Of a DNA stretch of 28,690 nt, positions 26,062 to 28,690 are shown piece after piece. Origin of the DNA: Limnospira platensis (GTDB lineage Bacteria > Cyanobacteriota > Cyanobacteriia > Cyanobacteriales > Microcoleaceae); assembly GCF_046480435.1 (NCBI RefSeq), contig NZ_PKGC01000063.1. One strand, 5' to 3'. The number at the start of each line of letters is the position of its first letter. The stretch's first letter is position 1. The notes under the pieces were generated by a model. It saw only the letters and a list, made by a program, of their open reading frames with translations. It had not been told where the DNA came from and searched no databases. The position numbers were made by a program, and so were the translations under genes.

Positions 26062-27486
26062 ATGGTTCTATCACTTTTCGGGATAATCTCCCCATTTTCC
26101 ATGTTTTCATCTTTAGGAGTTGATCCCGTGCCACTGTTGGCAAACACCATCGAGGGAATTAGCGAAGCTCCCGAAGCTGATGGGAATATAGTGTTATTGG
26201 CGGTGCTACTGAGCCTAGTTGCCATTTATACAGCCAGCAAAGTTGGCGGCGAGTTCTTCAACTGGTTAGGATTTCCCCCAGTTTTAGGAGAATTAGTCGG
26301 CGGGGTAGTCATTGGTATTTCAGCTCTGCACTTAGTCGTATTTCCTGAAGGTGGTGTCGGCGCTTCTGACTCGGTGATCATGCAAATACTGTCATCGACA
26401 GCAGGGTTAGATATAAGTGCAGCTGGAGCCACCTTTGAGGCTCAAAGTGAGGTGATCTCCGTTCTCGCTGAAATTGGGGTGATTGTCCTACTATTTGAAA
26501 TTGGCTTAGAATCCAATATTCGTGAACTGCTGGAAGTAGGGGTTCAATCCCTAGTGGTGGCAATTGTGGGGGTCGTGGCTCCATTTTTCGCCGGAACCAT
26601 TGGCTTAATTGTGATCTTTAATGTTCCCCCTGTGGCTGCAATTTTCGCCGGTGCGGCTTTGACTGCTACCAGTATCGGGATTACTTCCCGTGTGTTAGCT
26701 GAAATTGGCCGCTTGTCTTCTAAGGAAGGTCAAATTATTCTCGGCGCGGCGGTCATGGATGACATCTTGGGAATTATTGTCCTCGCAGTGGTCGCTAGTT
26801 TAGCCAAAACCGGAGAGATCGATGTTACTAACATTATCTTCCTGATTATCAGTGCCACTGTGTTTCTGGTGGGTGCAATCTTACTGGGAAGGTTCTTTAA
26901 TGATACTTTTGTCACTCTGGCTAAACAGTTCAAAACCCGTGGTCGGATTGTGATTCCGGCTTTTATTCTGGCGCTGGTGCTGTCTTATATCGCTGCTGCT
27001 ATTGGTTTAGAGGCGATTTTGGGGGCTTTTGCTGCGGGGTTAGTCTTGGATGAAACTGACCCAGGAAAGGAACTCGAAGAACTTACTAGACCGATTTCTG
27101 ATGTGCTGGTACCGATATTTTTTGTCACGGTTGGGGCGAAAACTAATTTAGAGGTTCTCAATCCTGCTGTTCCTGACAACCGCCAGGGATTGGTGATTGC
27201 TTCTTTTCTGATTGTTGTGGCAATTTTCGGAAAAGTTATCTCTGGGTTTAGCGTGTTTGGTGTGGAGAATATCAACCGATTGGCGATCGGGGTCGGTATG
27301 ATTCCCCGGGGCGAGGTGGGTTTGGTATTTGCGGCGGTAGGTTCTGACAGTGGGGCTTTGTCGCCTTCTCTGGATGTGGCAATTATCTTGATGGTGATTC
27401 TGACTACTTTTGTGGCTCCGCCTTTGTTGCGGGTGGTCTTCCGTGATGATGAACCGACGGCTACGGAACCGGAAACTACTGCTTGA
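26062..27486 (+). CDS. CPA2-family cation:proton antiporter (NapA/NhaS3-like)
   Basis: The 474-residue protein has about 12-13 membrane segments across its whole length. The transport site of the CPA2 family is visible: TATSIGITSRVLAEIGRLSS followed by AAVMDDILGIIVLAV with the Asp pair D233-D234. GFPPVLGELVGGVVIG near 70-85 is the conserved first inverted-repeat motif. The short C-terminus (DDEPTATEPETTA) lacks the TrkA-N domain of KefB-type proteins, which favours Na+/H+ exchange over glutathione-gated K+ efflux. Among cyanobacterial proteins it looks most like NhaS3, a thylakoid Na+/H+ antiporter, but that is a judgement by eye. A second ATG at 26101 is possible. A terminator follows at 27525-27553. 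Confidence 0.92.
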   Translation: MVLSLFGIISPFSMFSSLGVDPVPLLANTIEGISEAPEADGNIVLLAVLLSLVAIYTASKVGGEFFNWLGFPPVLGELVGGVVIGISALHLVVFPEGGVGASDSVIMQILSSTAGLDISAAGATFEAQSEVISVLAEIGVIVLLFEIGLESNIRELLEVGVQSLVVAIVGVVAPFFAGTIGLIVIFNVPPVAAIFAGAALTATSIGITSRVLAEIGRLSSKEGQIILGAAVMDDILGIIVLAVVASLAKTGEIDVTNIIFLIISATVFLVGAILLGRFFNDTFVTLAKQFKTRGRIVIPAFILALVLSYIAAAIGLEAILGAFAAGLVLDETDPGKELEELTRPISDVLVPIFFVTVGAKTNLEVLNPAVPDNRQGLVIASFLIVVAIFGKVISGFSVFGVENINRLAIGVGMIPRGEVGLVFAAVGSDSGALSPSLDVAIILMVILTTFVAPPLLRVVFRDDEPTATEPETTA

Positions 27487-27524
27487 ACGGTCAATCCTTA
27501 AAAGATTGTGAATTGATTTTGATG

Positions 27525-27553
27525 GCTCGGTTCAATAAAACCGGGCTTTTTTT
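27525..27553 (+). terminator. Rho-independent terminator of the antiporter gene
   Basis: An 8-bp stem (GCTCGGTT at 27525-27532 with AACCGGGC at 27539-27546, one G-T pair), a six-base loop and seven T (27547-27553) lie 39 bp past the antiporter stop. It separates that gene from the IsrB-type element. Confidence 0.92.
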
Positions 27554-27620
27554 CTTTTCTACTGAGGCTGTTGTCGGATACAATTACTTACGCAGTACGA
27601 ATATGGTTCGGCTTGAGTTA

Positions 27621-27626
27621 TATAAT
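27621..27626 (+). promoter_or_regulatory. Possible -10 box for the omegaRNA
   Basis: A perfect TATAAT lies about 35 bases before the first omegaRNA hairpin. It would place the transcript start near 27633, leaving room for a short guide. I see no matching -35 box, so this is tentative. Confidence 0.3.
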
Positions 27627-27640
27627 TGGCCATCCATACC

Positions 27641-27866
27641 TGGGAAAAAATCTTCAAGAACTCCCACCTGCTAATGCGAGGTGGGAGAGTGGGGAACGGG
27701 CCCTGCTGAAACCTTGAATAGCCCATTGAGCCGAATCATGCCACGCACTTCCGATTGCTTCTCTAGTCGGATTATCTGCAAGCCTCCTGGTTAGGGGCGT
27801 TGGGAAAGCCAAGCCATGTTTGATTCGGTGGGCGAAGAGACTCAAACTCGCAAGAGGTTTATCACC
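27641..27866 (+). ncRNA. Predicted omegaRNA (HEARO-like) of the IsrB element
   Basis: The 200 or so bases just before the isrB start form a structured leader. Seen in sequence: a perfect 9-bp hairpin (CTCCCACCT at 27661-27669 with AGGTGGGAG at 27679-27687), and a long-range helix closing the rest (GCCCA at 27721-27725 with TGGGC at 27829-27833, plus CCGAATCA at 27731-27738 with TGATTCGG at 27821-27828). Inside it is a small hairpin TCCGA/TCGGA (near 27751-27771). The final RNA reaches the isrB ribosome site. In IscB and IsrB systems the guide is the 5' end of this RNA, taken from the flanking DNA, so the guide here would be within about 27641-27660. The 5' limit is approximate. Confidence 0.78.
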
Positions 27867-28690
27867 ATGCTACGAGTTCCGGTTTTATCCCCCAGTGGGA
27901 AACCATTAATGCCAACCAAGCCCAGTCGAGCAAGACGTTGGATTCGAGATGGGGTAGCCGTGGGAAAATGGTCAGACCTGGGCGTGTTCTACGTTCAACT
28001 AACTCAGCAACCGTCTGGGGAAGAGACTCAACCGATTGCGGTTGGAGTTGACCCGGGGAAACTGTATAGCAGTGTTGGGGTGCAATCACCCAAGGCAACC
28101 CTATTTCTGGCTCACTTGGTTCTCCCATTCCCAGCCGTCAAAGACCGAATGAAACAACGTCGCATGATGCGGCGTGGAAGGCGTGGGAGACGGATTAACC
28201 GCAATTGGGCCTATTCCCAGCGTGCNNNNNNNNNNNNNNNNNNNNNNNNNNNNNNNNNNNNNNNNNNNNNNNNNNNNNNNNNNNNNNNNNNNNNNNNNNN
28301 NNNNNNNNNNNNNNNNNNNNNNNNNNNNNNNNNNNNNNNNNNNNNNNNNNNNNNNNNNNNNNNNNNNNNNNNNNNNNGGTGACTGAACTATGCCGCCTAT
28401 TCCCTGTCAGTAATATCGTCTATGAGTATGTAAAGGCAAAAGGGTCCAAGTCCTTCTCGCCTGTAATGGTGGGGCAAAAAGTGATGCTGGGCTGGTTGTC
28501 AAAACTAGCCGAGGTTAAGACTCAATTTGGGTATGAAACGGCTAATCTCAGGACTGCGTTAAGGTTAGTCAAGTCAAAAGACAAGTCGGATCAAACTCCT
28601 GAAACTCATGCCGTGGATGGACTGACTCTGGCGTGTTCTGAGTTGGTCAAATATGAACCGTTTCACACTGCCAACACTCACGGTCATACC
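27867..28690 (+). CDS. isrB: IsrB-type RNA-guided nickase (RRXRR/PLMP, split RuvC, no HNH seen), partial
   Basis: The start is the ATG at 27867 (MLRVPVLSPS), 9 nt after AAGAGG; an ATG at 27816 lies within the RNA. Before the N gap: PLMP motif GKPLMPTKPSRARRW (residues 11-25), RuvC-I AVGVDPGKLYSSVGVQ with D62, and an Arg-rich bridge helix (about 98-112). After the gap, in another frame (codons from 28379): RuvC-II IVYEYVKA (Glu codon 28424-28426) and RuvC-III THAVDGLTLA (His 28607-28609, Asp 28616-28618). The about 60 residues between RuvC-II and III have no HNH motif, so this fits IsrB rather than IscB. The family uses omegaRNA to nick DNA. The frame shift over the gap is probably due to gap sizing. 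The C-terminus is outside the window. Confidence 0.87.
28226..28377. other. Assembly gap of 152 N inside isrB
   Basis: The gap removes the stretch between the bridge helix and RuvC-II. At exactly 152 bases the two frames do not join, so the length is probably an estimate. Confidence 0.9.

Larger units (their letters stand above)
27641..28690 (+). mobile_element. Left part of an IsrB-carrying IS200/IS605-like element
   Basis: The omegaRNA and isrB together form the core of an element normally moved by a Y1 transposase of the IS200/IS605 group. No tnpA is in the window. The left border is probably near 27650-27660, just before the 9-bp hairpin; the right end is beyond 28690. There are no HIP1 sites in this part, although they are frequent to the left of 24950. 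Confidence 0.7.

Noticed and set aside
27483..27674. Plus-strand 63-residue frame after the antiporter
   Set aside because: It runs through the terminator and into the first RNA hairpin; no ribosome site or protein-like composition.
27654..27845. Minus-strand 63-residue reading frame over the RNA leader
   Set aside because: It lies antisense to the omegaRNA fold, has no recognisable domain, and owes its length to the paired GC-rich arms.
27867..28690. A frameshift mutation in isrB
   Set aside because: The frames differ across the N run, but the run length is not a trustworthy base count, so damage cannot be claimed.
1..28690. HIP1 palindromes as operators
   Set aside because: They are abundant, lie mostly inside genes and are a general genome feature of many cyanobacteria.

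Overview
The window comes from a cyanobacterium, most likely a filamentous Oscillatoriales member close to Arthrospira/Limnospira. It carries psaF and psaJ of photosystem I and a light-dependent protochlorophyllide reductase. About 40 exact HIP1 palindromes (GCGATCGC) are visible by eye. The genus is inferred from overall protein resemblance and was not tested. Two runs of N (16669-16748 and 28226-28377) show it is draft sequence; both interrupt genes, and the reading frames on their two sides do not match, so the gap lengths are probably not exact.

Region 1 (1-8904, almost all minus strand) reads from right to left: nusB, ftsY, a GAF-SpoIIE/PP2C serine phosphatase, an overlapping 87-residue hypothetical protein, argH, a hemerythrin, and a TPR-sulfotransferase whose stop codon lies inside a 75-nt tandem repeat at the window edge. 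Region 2 (9013-13601): por with its own terminator diverges from lepB. lepB converges on a dihydroorotase homologue that lacks key metal ligands, which lies behind a protein with two histidine-phosphatase domains.

Region 3 (13747-20731, plus strand) is a signalling block. It holds a large hybrid histidine kinase (MHYT, PAS, PAS, GAF, HisKA, HATPase, REC) that is frameshifted in MHYT and broken by the first N run. Ten bases later comes a REC-GGDEF-EAL protein, followed by a CPBP-family membrane protease. Region 4 (20753-27553) is housekeeping: a 61-residue membrane protein, miaB overlapping an SH3-like lipoprotein gene, tsaD divergent from psaF-psaJ, a nitrilase-family amidase, and a CPA2 cation/proton antiporter ending in a clear terminator.

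Region 5 (about 27620 to the right edge) is the most interesting part. It is the left portion of an IsrB-type element: a structured omegaRNA/HEARO-like leader with a guide-like position at its 5' side, followed directly by a gene with a PLMP motif, RuvC-I, an arginine-rich bridge helix, RuvC-II and RuvC-III. The roughly 60 codons between RuvC-II and RuvC-III hold no HNH domain, which points to IsrB, an RNA-guided nickase of the Cas9 ancestor group, rather than IscB. The right end of the element and any transposase lie outside the window. The family is known; this copy and its natural guide are what merit follow-up.
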